Below, in pieces: positions 20,298-29,693 of a stretch of DNA of 64,000 nucleotides. The position numbers and the translations under genes are program-made. Position 1 is the first letter of the stretch. Each line of letters opens with the position of its first letter. Origin of the DNA: Taibaiella sp. (GTDB taxonomy: Bacteria > Bacteroidota > Bacteroidia > Chitinophagales > Chitinophagaceae); assembly GCA_019739295.1 (NCBI GenBank), contig JAHHDV010000022.1, positions 1 to 64,000 of the forward strand. The letters run 5' to 3'. The notes under the pieces are model-generated. The model searched no databases, was not told the DNA's origin, and was given only the letters and a program-made list of their open reading frames with translations.

Positions 20298-22222
20298 GTG
20301 GCAAAGATAATATTCGTACCTTGGATTTGAACCAACCCTTCTTCACTCATTTTCTGTAATTGACGGCTTATCTGCTTTTTTTCGAACTGGGGCAACTGGT
20401 TCCATAACTCCATCAGGGAAACGGAAGATTGCTTTTGCTTCATTTTCATCAGTTGATTATAGATCTCTATGCTGTCTGTCGGGCCTACAGACGAACCGAT
20501 GCAGACGTCACACTGATGACAAGGTTCCAGGTTGTTTTCGCCAAAATACCTGCCCAGCTGTATGCTCCTGCAGGTTTGATCATTTTGTATGTAAGCGATC
20601 ATGGCTTTCACTTTGTCTTTATGTCTTTCCTTTAAGAACTGCAAATGCTGCCGATCTATATGAAATAAACCGGCCGGTACCCTGTTCTCCAGAAAGTACA
20701 GGGAGCTGCCGCTTTGCGCGGGCTTATAGGAGATGACCCCTTGCCGGTCCAGCCATTGCAACAGGTGGACAATCTCTTCATAAGTAGTATGAACAAAGGA
20801 TGCAATATCAGCAATATGGATCCTGGTCTCGAAATGCATGATGCCGCCATACATTCTCAATAACTGTATCGCGAATTCAAATTGCTGCGGATGGTAATCT
20901 TTCAAAGCTTCAAGATCCTGGCGCTGAACCAGAAACCGGGCGCTATGGTGCATATGGTCATCATGTTGCCAGCTCCAGTAGCCGTTTTGTTCGATGATCT
21001 TGATAGCGTGCAGGAGAGGGAGTAAGGGAATTCCAAAATTCCTGGCAACCTGTACCGGATCCGGGAAATACAGGGTTTCGATTCCTGTACCCACCCCTAT
21101 CTTCAGGGAATTGCAAATGGCTTCATAGCTCTCCCGGATCAAATCAAAAGCAGGGAACCTGCGCTCGGTATCAGACTCCAGCTGTTCGAGATCACGCGGA
21201 TTGTAGAATAAATGCGCTGCGGCAGGTTGCCCGTCTCTTCCTGCCCTGCCTGCCTCCTGGTAGTAAGATTCTAAAGAATAAGGAGGGGCGAAATGGATGA
21301 CTTTCCTCACATTGGGCTTATCGATACCCATGCCAAAAGCATTGGTTGCAGCCATGATCAGCTTATCTGAATGGGTCCATTTTTTCTGAATTTCTTTTTT
21401 CCAATGATGGGGCAGACCTGCGTGAAATGCCACTGCTTCTTTTTGATGCTGGTTGAAGAACGCCGCGATTTCTTCAGTTTTTATCCTTGTAGGACAATAG
21501 ATGATCTCTGATTCCTGCCGGGTAACCGACAGGATATCGGAGAATTTGTGTTCGGAGGTAGACACAGAATAAGAAATATTAGCTCTGTAAATACTCTGCC
21601 GGAAAATGGAAGGATCCGCAAATGCCAATTGCCTGCAAATATCTTCCCTGACCCTGGCAGTGGCCGAAGCTGTTAACGCGATCTTACTTCTGAATGAAAG
21701 AAGATCATACAGCATATGGATATTTCTATACAAAGGCCTGAAATCATGTCCCCATTCGGAGATGCAATGTGCTTCATCTATGACGAGAACAGACCATTCA
21801 ATTTGCGTGGCGATCTGAAGAAATTCTTCTGAGACCAGGCGTTCAGGAGATACATATAATAATTTAATATTGTCATGGAGTAACGCATCATAAATCTCCT
21901 GCACTTCTGACCGGGTCATACCGGAATGGATAGCGGCAGCACGAATATTTCTCCCGACCAGGGATTGTACCTGGTCATTCATCAGGGCAATGAGGGGGCT
22001 GATCACTAATGCAGTACCCGGGAGAATGACGGACGGTAATTGGTAACACAGGGATTTCCCCCCGCCCGTTGGCAGTATGGTCAGTACATCCTTACCCTCA
22101 AGTACAGCATCGATGACCTGTTCCTGTGGTGATCTGAATGTGTCAAAACCCCAATATTCCTTTAATATATTATGTTTATTTAGTGTATGCAAGCTATGAC
22201 CATTATAGTGGCAATTTCTCAC
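20294..22222 (-). CDS. recQ: RecQ-family helicase, right-arm copy
   Basis: Mirror copy of 8963-10891 with identical 642-aa protein. Walker A, DEAH box, GRDGQ motif and the four-Cys zinc site are all intact. It is the first gene of the right-arm operon. Confidence 0.92.
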   Translation of the reverse strand: MRNCHYNGHSLHTLNKHNILKEYWGFDTFRSPQEQVIDAVLEGKDVLTILPTGGGKSLCYQLPSVILPGTALVISPLIALMNDQVQSLVGRNIRAAAIHSGMTRSEVQEIYDALLHDNIKLLYVSPERLVSEEFLQIATQIEWSVLVIDEAHCISEWGHDFRPLYRNIHMLYDLLSFRSKIALTASATARVREDICRQLAFADPSIFRQSIYRANISYSVSTSEHKFSDILSVTRQESEIIYCPTRIKTEEIAAFFNQHQKEAVAFHAGLPHHWKKEIQKKWTHSDKLIMAATNAFGMGIDKPNVRKVIHFAPPYSLESYYQEAGRAGRDGQPAAAHLFYNPRDLEQLESDTERRFPAFDLIRESYEAICNSLKIGVGTGIETLYFPDPVQVARNFGIPLLPLLHAIKIIEQNGYWSWQHDDHMHHSARFLVQRQDLEALKDYHPQQFEFAIQLLRMYGGIMHFETRIHIADIASFVHTTYEEIVHLLQWLDRQGVISYKPAQSGSSLYFLENRVPAGLFHIDRQHLQFLKERHKDKVKAMIAYIQNDQTCRSIQLGRYFGENNLEPCHQCDVCIGSSVGPTDSIEIYNQLMKMKQKQSSVSLMELWNQLPQFEKKQISRQLQKMSEEGLVQIQGTNIIFAT

Positions 22223-22463
22223 TATTTTTTGAATTCTGATGATGCCTGAAATTTTTTTATTGGAATTATGATGATAGGAGAATGTTTAAAAAATATAATT
22301 ATTGGTAATCCTTTCAATTTCAACCATAAAGAAAATCAAATGATATTTTTATTTTAAATGTATTATTGAATTGTTGTTCTGTATTGGCTTTGCCGGGATT
22401 TATTTTAATTTATTTGCTTACTTTTATAAAATATTTATCATTTAACCAACATAAGATATAGAT

Positions 22464-24464
22464 ATGAAACTGAAGTTTATAAAAATGCTTTCCGGAATGC
22501 TTCCGCTTATCCTGTTAGGATCGGTATCGGCAGCATCTGCGGATCCCGGGGATACCACTACTGTCGTTTCTCACCATACACAGGTCATGGATTGGTATGA
22601 GGCCTATGACAGCATGACTACCTTCCCTGACGGCAGTATATCGTATCGCCGCATCCTGATGGAATTTGAATTGGGTAAGTATCACTGTGAGGGATATGAT
22701 CCGACTATGCCCGGTGAAGGATCCGGAGGTACAGGCTGGTGTGCGGACTGGGATTATGATGTCCATGTGATTGCAATGACGGCATCAGGTGATACCATTG
22801 AATTGGGAGAATTCATAACGCCGTATGCGAACTCCACTTTTCCTGCCACATACGGATGGGACTGGAAGCATCCTTATTTATTTGATGTGACGGATTATTA
22901 TCCGATCCTGAAAGATGATGTCACCATAAGGATCTTTTATGCTGGGTATTCCGGAGGATTTACCGGGACTGTTAAGTTTCATTTTATAGAAGGGGACAGA
23001 TCCAAGGATGTGGTCGGCATTACCCGGTTATACCACGGTAGTTTCCCTTACGGCTTAGCCAGTAATCCTATTGAAGAAAATGTAGATGAAGTGAGCCTTT
23101 CATTCCCTGCGGATGCAGATCACGGTATATTCCGGACCATCATCAGCGGACATGGAGGAATACCTGAATCTAACTGTTCTGAATTTTGTAAGAAATGGAT
23201 GAAATATTTTGTAAATGGGGATGAGGTTTTCAACAGGTATATCTGGAGAGATGATTGTGGCAGCAACTGGCTGGCTCCCCAGAGTGGCACCTGGATCTAT
23301 GACAGGGCCAATTGGTGCCCCGGGAATGTTATTGAACCTTGGATTGTACCCATACCCGGTTCAGTAACTGCCGGCTCTACATTTAATGCGGACATTAACT
23401 TCCAGCCGTTTACGACCACTTACGAAGGGGCTTCTTACAAGATGAGTACATATGCGATTTTCTACGGACCACATCACCATACATTAGATGCCGGAATAGA
23501 GGATATCAAGATACCCAGTTCTTTTATAGAGAACAGGTTGAGCAATCCCGCATGTGGCGAAGCTAAATTTGTAGTGAAAAATTATGGCAGTGAGACGATT
23601 ACTTCCCTTAAAGTAGGATATCAAATCGGTAGCGGAACGATGGAAGAACATACATTCACTACAGAGATCGAACCTGATCAAACAGCTGAGTTGCATATTG
23701 AGAACTTTGATGCATTGTCTTCTGTGTCGGGGGAAGCTGTATTTAAAGTACAGGTTCTTGAAGTGAACGGAATATCAGACGAAGAACCGCTTAATGATGA
23801 GCTGACTTCTGCATTTGTCGGAGTACCCGTTCATACTGCTGATTATTATTATGTCGAATTAAAGACGAGCGGGATTACTGGTGCTGGTAATTCTGTAAAG
23901 TGGGAAATTATTGATGTAAATACTGGTGATGTGTTATATTCCAGAAATACAACCGCGGACAGTATGGTATATAAAGATACCTTCAGGCTGTATAATGGGT
24001 GCTACCAGTTAAAAGTATCGACACTGGCCGGATATGGACTTTCTTTCTTCTCATCAATACCACACCCCGGATATGTAAGGTTATATAATGCGCAAACTGC
24101 TGATAGAATCTCTATTCCGAATAATGATCTGGGTGGTGCTTATTATGAAGGTAATTTTGGAAATGGATATAATTATTATTTTACTATTAATTCCCCTAAT
24201 TCCGTGCAGGAGATGAAGGAAGAATTCTTCGTGGTCTTATATCCGAATCCAGCAACAGATCAATTGAATATTGATATCAATGCAGCTACTTTAAAGAATG
24301 CGAAAGTGACCATGATCAATACATTAGGCCAAACAGTAATGGAGCAGAACATTACAGAAAAGAAAACAAGTATTTCCACTGCTCATCTGAGTGCAGGAAT
24401 GTACAGTGTATTGATTGAGAATAACGGTGCTGCCAAAGTCGAAAAAGTTTCGATTATTAAATAA
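22464..24464 (+). CDS. PNGase F-like glycoamidase with T9SS sorting domain, right-arm copy
   Basis: Mirror copy of 6721-8721 with identical 666-aa protein: signal peptide, PNGase F-like double beta domain with paired cysteines, and C-terminal T9SS type A sorting domain. The upstream gap to recQ (about 240 bp) is AT-rich and probably holds divergent promoters; TTACTTTTA near 22419 is only a partial match to the -7 consensus. Confidence 0.85.
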   Translation: MKLKFIKMLSGMLPLILLGSVSAASADPGDTTTVVSHHTQVMDWYEAYDSMTTFPDGSISYRRILMEFELGKYHCEGYDPTMPGEGSGGTGWCADWDYDVHVIAMTASGDTIELGEFITPYANSTFPATYGWDWKHPYLFDVTDYYPILKDDVTIRIFYAGYSGGFTGTVKFHFIEGDRSKDVVGITRLYHGSFPYGLASNPIEENVDEVSLSFPADADHGIFRTIISGHGGIPESNCSEFCKKWMKYFVNGDEVFNRYIWRDDCGSNWLAPQSGTWIYDRANWCPGNVIEPWIVPIPGSVTAGSTFNADINFQPFTTTYEGASYKMSTYAIFYGPHHHTLDAGIEDIKIPSSFIENRLSNPACGEAKFVVKNYGSETITSLKVGYQIGSGTMEEHTFTTEIEPDQTAELHIENFDALSSVSGEAVFKVQVLEVNGISDEEPLNDELTSAFVGVPVHTADYYYVELKTSGITGAGNSVKWEIIDVNTGDVLYSRNTTADSMVYKDTFRLYNGCYQLKVSTLAGYGLSFFSSIPHPGYVRLYNAQTADRISIPNNDLGGAYYEGNFGNGYNYYFTINSPNSVQEMKEEFFVVLYPNPATDQLNIDINAATLKNAKVTMINTLGQTVMEQNITEKKTSISTAHLSAGMYSVLIENNGAAKVEKVSIIK

Positions 24465-24489
24465 TTTGTCTGATTAACCGAGTCATACA

Positions 24490-24525
24490 CGAAAGGCGAT
24501 AAATCATTTGGTTTATCGCTTCTTT
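24490..24525. terminator. Hairpin between PNGase-like and AEC genes, right-arm copy
   Basis: Mirror of the hairpin at 6660-6695: GCGATAAA/TTTATCGC stem with short T-rich tails, between convergent genes. Confidence 0.55.
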
Positions 24526-24691
24526 GTATATCACATATCGGTAAATTCAGGAATGAGGTTCTAAAATGTTTTCATTCATTTCATGAAAGTTACCATTATC
24601 CTTTAGGCCTTGAAAAGGATTCGGCAGAGGTATCAAGGATCAGGTTTTTATTGTAGCCTTGAAGATGATGAATTAGCTTATGGAGGAGTCA

Positions 24692-25603
24692 TCAGCCCAA
24701 CTGTAATATCCAGTACCAGAAAGCCAGGGTCATGAATGAAACCGGGATACCGATGCCGACCATCATCGAGCTTAATCTCGGTTTCAGTCCATGGGCAGAG
24801 GATACGATCGATGCCGTGATCATGGGTGCCATTGCCGCTTCCATCACGCAGACTTCAAAGACCAGTCCGGATTGATGAAATACAAACCTGTATAAACCGT
24901 AGATTAAGGCCGGCCAGATCAGGAGCTGGTATCCCAAGCCGAGAAACAGGAATTTCCAGTGTTTGCTTTTGCGCTCTATTTTCAGCTGATAGCCTACGGA
25001 AACCAATGCCAGCGGAGTAATGGTCAAAGCCAGTTTTTCAAATACGGAGTCCAGCAATTGCGGAAACGAATTCCGGGTCACAGCGAATATCATACCTATA
25101 CAGAAAGCTATAAATGGCGGAAATTTTAAAATACGGCTGAGCATTTCTTTAAGATGAGTGGTTCCCCTTGAATAGCTCGTGGCGAACAAAATACCTAAGG
25201 TTGAAAGGACCATAAATGTACCGGGCAGGTCCACCAGGACCAGAGTCTTCATGCCTTCCTGTCCAAATAGTGCTTCTATGACCGGGATCCCTACAAATGA
25301 TGTATTGCCTAGACCCCCGGTCAGGATCAGGCAACCGGTTAAGCTTTTTGACCAGTGGAAGATTTTACCTAAACTGATGAACAAGACAGCGGACAGCAGG
25401 AACCCGATCCAAGCGACTCCAAGCGGGTAGAGCAGGCCGGATGAAATCTCGATCTTAGGTAAGTAATAAAGTGCCATAGCCGGGAGGGCAATGTAAATCA
25501 CATATTGATTCAGCACCAATGGCGTTTCCTTTGGTGTGATTTTGAGTTTCCGGAACAGGATACCTAGGAATAAGCAGAGAAATAATAGAAGTATATTTGC
25601 CAC
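24692..25603 (-). CDS. AEC family transporter, right-arm copy
   Basis: Mirror copy of 5582-6493 with identical 303-aa polytopic protein carrying the AEC motifs. The start is the same GTG codon. Confidence 0.87.
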   Translation of the reverse strand: MANILLLFLCLFLGILFRKLKITPKETPLVLNQYVIYIALPAMALYYLPKIEISSGLLYPLGVAWIGFLLSAVLFISLGKIFHWSKSLTGCLILTGGLGNTSFVGIPVIEALFGQEGMKTLVLVDLPGTFMVLSTLGILFATSYSRGTTHLKEMLSRILKFPPFIAFCIGMIFAVTRNSFPQLLDSVFEKLALTITPLALVSVGYQLKIERKSKHWKFLFLGLGYQLLIWPALIYGLYRFVFHQSGLVFEVCVMEAAMAPMITASIVSSAHGLKPRLSSMMVGIGIPVSFMTLAFWYWILQLG

Positions 25604-25607
25604 GGTG

Positions 25608-25615
25608 CAAATGTA
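25608..25615 (-). promoter_or_regulatory. -7 element TACATTTG upstream of AEC, right-arm copy
   Basis: Mirror of 5570-5577. It is a perfect TAnnTTTG on the minus strand, 4 bases before the GTG start. Confidence 0.35.
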
Positions 25616-25740
25616 ACAGGAAGGGATTACAATTTTGATTTATTTATTGTGGCTTGCCCGTTTTGATTTCGCTTATGCTTCTGATGAATCTGCTCTTTTG
25701 CCCTGGATCAAATCCTGATCAGGGTCCGCTGTGTTATGGA

Positions 25741-25774
25741 ACAGGTACTGCATTCCCGATGCTGCAGTACCTGT
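25741..25774. terminator. 12-bp perfect hairpin after the permease gene, right-arm copy
   Basis: Mirror of 5411-5444, without a T-run. Confidence 0.55.
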
Positions 25775-25782
25775 GGATCATT

Positions 25783-27432
25783 TTATTTTTTGAATAACTT
25801 ACTCAGGAATAATATCAAATGTATCACGGAGAATACCAGGGAGAAATAGTACAATGCGGTATCCGGAGTCTCTGCTGTAACATGGTGCAGCACTGCCACC
25901 CCTATAAGGCTAAGAGACAGGATGATCCCTGTTATTCCTACAGTCTTATTGGCCTTTCTTGGCGTATCGGGAAGCAGGGAGGTTAATTCACTGTGCTTAA
26001 TACTGTAAAACAAGTATACATCCAGGCCGATAATCATCCATAAGATAAGCCTGATCCAGGTATCTAACGGCAGGAATGCCATCATGAACAGGCAGGTCGC
26101 AATACCCAGTATCGGAATCAAGGGGACGAGCGGGGTCCTGAAGGCGCGTGGTGCATCCGGCATCTTATACCTCATGACCATTACTCCCACGCAAACTAAG
26201 ATAAAGGCAAACAAAGTACCGATACTTGTCATTTCTCCCACTACTCTCCCGGGAACAAATGCTGCAAATAAGCTCACAAACAGCAAAAAGAACAGATTGG
26301 ATTTGTACGGGGTTTTGAACTTAGGATGCACTTTGGAGAAAGACCTGGGGATGAGCCCGTCACGGCTCATCGTGAAAAATACACGGCTTTGACCCATCAG
26401 CAGAACCAGGATCACAGAAGCATAGCCCAAAAGAATAGCAATGATGATCGTAGTATTCAACCATGGGTAGGCGGGTGTAACGATCCCTCCTGCTCCTATT
26501 TCTCCCATATTCTTAATCGCTATGGCTACAGGGGCCAGGTGGCTGGAGGCATCACCCTCGCCAAATGCCGTATATTTGACCACACCGGTCATTACATATG
26601 CAAACAGGATGTATAATACGGTGCAGATCAGTAAAGAGCCTAAGATCCCGATAGGCATTGATTTTTTTGGGTTCTTGGTCTCCTGCGCTGCCGTACTTAC
26701 GGCATCAAACCCTATATAGGCAAAGAATACTACTGCAGCTGCCCTGATGATACCGGAGAATCCGAATTCTCCGAAGTTGCCTTTGTTGTCCGGGACGAAT
26801 GGCTGGAGATTCTCCGGCCTTATGTATTTAAACCCGACGATAATAAAGATCAGGACGATGGTAACCTTTAGAATAACGATAATCGCATTGACAAAGGCTG
26901 ATTCACTTGTTCCTTTGATCAGGATTAAGGATATGATAGAAACTATAAAAACTGCAGGCAGGTTCAGGATACCGCCGTCAAAAGGTGTGGTCATTAATGA
27001 TACGGGAAGGCTCAGATTATAGCTCTTTAACAATTCACCAAGGTAGCCGGACCAGCTGGAAGCAACTGTAGCCGCCCCTACAGCATATTCTAAGACCAGA
27101 TCCCATCCGATAATCCATGCAACGAATTCACCCATGGTAGCATAGGAGTAGGTGTATGCACTGCCGGCTACGGGGATCATAGATGCAAACTCGGCATAGC
27201 ATAATCCCGCAAAAGCACAACCCAGTGCTGCAATGATGAATGAAATGATAATAGCGGGACCTGCATAGTTGGCTGCCGCCATTCCGGTAATGGAAAATAA
27301 TCCTGCTCCTATAATTGCACCTATGCCCAGCGCCACTAAAGCACCGGAACTTAAGGTCCGCTTAAGACCTTTTTCAGAATCATCTGCATCAGCAAGAATT
27401 TTCCCAATGGGTTTTCGTACAAATAAGCTCAT
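25783..27432 (-). CDS. APC-superfamily amino-acid permease, right-arm copy
   Basis: Mirror copy of 3753-5402 with identical protein. The GAIIGAGLFSITG helix and the FDAVSTAAQETKNP segment identify the CAT-like subfamily. The ATG at 27432 is preferred over the upstream TTG at 27504. Confidence 0.88.
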   Translation of the reverse strand: MSLFVRKPIGKILADADDSEKGLKRTLSSGALVALGIGAIIGAGLFSITGMAAANYAGPAIIISFIIAALGCAFAGLCYAEFASMIPVAGSAYTYSYATMGEFVAWIIGWDLVLEYAVGAATVASSWSGYLGELLKSYNLSLPVSLMTTPFDGGILNLPAVFIVSIISLILIKGTSESAFVNAIIVILKVTIVLIFIIVGFKYIRPENLQPFVPDNKGNFGEFGFSGIIRAAAVVFFAYIGFDAVSTAAQETKNPKKSMPIGILGSLLICTVLYILFAYVMTGVVKYTAFGEGDASSHLAPVAIAIKNMGEIGAGGIVTPAYPWLNTTIIIAILLGYASVILVLLMGQSRVFFTMSRDGLIPRSFSKVHPKFKTPYKSNLFFLLFVSLFAAFVPGRVVGEMTSIGTLFAFILVCVGVMVMRYKMPDAPRAFRTPLVPLIPILGIATCLFMMAFLPLDTWIRLILWMIIGLDVYLFYSIKHSELTSLLPDTPRKANKTVGITGIILSLSLIGVAVLHHVTAETPDTALYYFSLVFSVIHLILFLSKLFKK

Positions 27433-27714
27433 TGAATTTGTTTTTGAACCCTGAAAAGTAGTTAAAATTGTGATAGATTCAAAATTAATATGAAGTTTCC
27501 CCAAGAGCCTGGTTGATCATGCGTTCATATCTTTCTCCTCCTGTACTTCCGGCTCAATTCCTGTTGGTCCTATTTTTATTATTCTATGTCCATGGCAGGT
27601 GAAAAAGAAATAGCCGTAAAGATAATTGTGTTGAAATTAACTTTTTTATGTATTTGTATTTAAATAGATGCCTGCATCTTTGTACCACATTCTTAATCAT
27701 TAAAACACTGAGTC

Positions 27715-27990
27715 ATGAGATGTAATTCAAACAAGAAAAATGATAAGCTATTAATAGGGATTGCTACAGGTGTACTGGCAGGAGCTGTTATCGGTGCAGT
27801 AGTGTCTTTACTGACAGCGCCCCAATCCGGTAAAGAAAGCAGGGCCTTCATTAATAAGAAAGCAAAGAAATATGCACATGACCTCAAAGGAGGCTATGAA
27901 TCTGCCAAAGAATCAGTTGTAGAAGGGATGAAAAAAGGAAAATCTTCCCTGAAGAAGGTATTCAACAAAGCTGATGACCAAATGAATTAA
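27715..27990 (+). CDS. YtxH-domain small protein, right-arm copy
   Basis: Mirror copy of 3195-3470 with identical 91-aa protein: one Gly/Ala-rich membrane helix, TAPQSGKE motif and a Lys-rich tail. Confidence 0.8.
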   Translation: MRCNSNKKNDKLLIGIATGVLAGAVIGAVVSLLTAPQSGKESRAFINKKAKKYAHDLKGGYESAKESVVEGMKKGKSSLKKVFNKADDQMN

Positions 27991-28004
27991 TCAATGACCA
28001 TTCA

Positions 28005-28045
28005 TAAAAGAAAGAGGCTATAATCTATCAGGTTGCAGCCTCTTT
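28005..28045. terminator. Hairpin terminator between YtxH and rnz genes, right-arm copy
   Basis: Mirror of 3140-3180. The neighbouring A5 run at 28056-28060 is one base shorter than its T6 partner in the left arm. Confidence 0.7.
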
Positions 28046-28115
28046 TCTTTATATTAAAAATCGTAACGGAGCTTATATATTCCGGTCAGCCTGCCATCGC
28101 CGAGCCGCTAACTAA

Positions 28116-29024
28116 CTATATGTCAATTTTCATTCCTTCGAATGATAACAGTGTTTTTGGAAAGAACTGATTGGCCTCCAGTAAGAAATCCTGTAGATTG
28201 GGATATTTCGATGAGAAGTGTCCTATGATCAGTTGCCTGGTCCGGGCTAGCTTTGCTATACAGGCTGCATCCCTGGTTGTGGAATGGTATCTCGAATAAG
28301 CCAGTTCCTGGTGATCCATCAGATAGGTTGTCTCGTGATAGAGCAGGTCACAATCCAGGATAACGGGAATAAAAGTTTCCGTATACCGCGTATCTGCTGC
28401 AAATACATACCGTTTGCTCTGCGGGGCCGGGAAGGTTAATAATTCATTTGGAGTGATCCGCCCGGTATGATCCGTATAATCCTCACCTTTTTTTATCCTG
28501 GCATACCATTCTACCGGGATCCCTGACCGCTCTGCTTCTTCAATGTTTAACTTCCTTTCTTCGAATTTTTCTTCAAATACGAATCCATAGCATTCTATCC
28601 TGTGTTCCGTAGGAAATGCCGTAACCTTAAGATTGGGCTGCTCGCAAATCATACGGGATGTCCCGATATCTTTCAAAGGATGAAACCGCAATTCATAAGT
28701 CAGCTTGGAAGAAGCTACGTTGAGCTGCAGGTGAATGATATCTATCAGTGGGGCAGGTCCGTACAAGTCGATGGGTTCTGTCCTGTTATTAAGACAGTAC
28801 CGGGTAAGTAGCCCGATCAATCCGAAATAATGGTCTCCATGAAGATGGCTGATAAAGATCTTGGTAATGCGGGAGTACCTGACATTATTGATTAATAATC
28901 GCATCTGCGTACCTTCACCACAGTCTATAAGCAGCAACTCGTTCCCTACGCTGAGAACCTGAGCAGTGGGGAACCGGTTATGATTCGGAAGTGCAGAATT
29001 ATTGCCGAGTATGGTGAGCTGCAT
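28116..29024 (-). CDS. rnz: Ribonuclease Z, right-arm copy
   Basis: Mirror copy of 2160-3068 with identical protein. HLHGDH and the other zinc ligands are intact. The start overlaps the STAS stop by one base. Confidence 0.93.
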   Translation of the reverse strand: MQLTILGNNSALPNHNRFPTAQVLSVGNELLLIDCGEGTQMRLLINNVRYSRITKIFISHLHGDHYFGLIGLLTRYCLNNRTEPIDLYGPAPLIDIIHLQLNVASSKLTYELRFHPLKDIGTSRMICEQPNLKVTAFPTEHRIECYGFVFEEKFEERKLNIEEAERSGIPVEWYARIKKGEDYTDHTGRITPNELLTFPAPQSKRYVFAADTRYTETFIPVILDCDLLYHETTYLMDHQELAYSRYHSTTRDAACIAKLARTRQLIIGHFSSKYPNLQDFLLEANQFFPKTLLSFEGMKIDI

Positions 29025-29398
29025 TAATCTTCATTCATTAAATCTCTTTCCAATATTTCCATACTGATGATATCGATGGCCTCCTCCATAGTGGGAGACA
29101 GGTTGATGATCAGGTGAAGCTGTTCTTGCTTCAGTCGCTTATGTACATTTTCACTTGGTTCAGCAAATACCAGGCTGCATCCCTGATTATAAAATTGATT
29201 ATGGAATTTTTCGAAATAGTGACCGGCAGCAGGAGTGATGTTCTCCACATTCCTCAGATTGATGATGATGCATTGTATACCTGATGCAAGCTGTTCTTCC
29301 AATGTTCTTTCAATTTCCATAACCTCATCCGTATCCAAATGTTCGGTTTCCAGGACGATGGTATTATAAGTGTCATTAACAATTACATTTCTTTCCAT
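29024..29398 (-). CDS. STAS-domain protein, right-arm copy
   Basis: Mirror copy of 1786-2160 with identical 124-aa protein, coupled to rnz by the TAATG overlap. Confidence 0.8.
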   Translation of the reverse strand: MERNVIVNDTYNTIVLETEHLDTDEVMEIERTLEEQLASGIQCIIINLRNVENITPAAGHYFEKFHNQFYNQGCSLVFAEPSENVHKRLKQEQLHLIINLSPTMEEAIDIISMEILERDLMNED

Positions 29399-29475
29399 GG
29401 CTTATCACTTTGATGAGTCTATAATTGATACTTTGATAGAAATATACTGGCAGAGTTTATTCTATGTTCCTTGCG

Positions 29476-29507
29476 CAAACTAATAAAATATTTTTATTTT
29501 CCGTCAA
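29476..29507 (-). promoter_or_regulatory. Candidate promoter for STAS-rnz, right-arm copy
   Basis: Mirror of 1677-1708: TTG, 21 bases, TTAGTTTG on the minus strand, about 70 nt upstream of the STAS start. It lies in the divergent gap shared with the secreted-protein gene at 29694. Confidence 0.45.
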
Positions 29508-29693
29508 GGCTTACCTATATATACGAATTTATTTATCCACACCTTTGTTTGCACTTGCTAAAATAATTTTAAATGCTTTTTCTTCAGCATTTAATGTCTA
29601 ATTTTATGCACGGACAAAAAACTGGTATGATGTCAACAGGAAGGATGTCACGAATACCCGATCAGTTATTTCTATTTATTAAATCATAATATA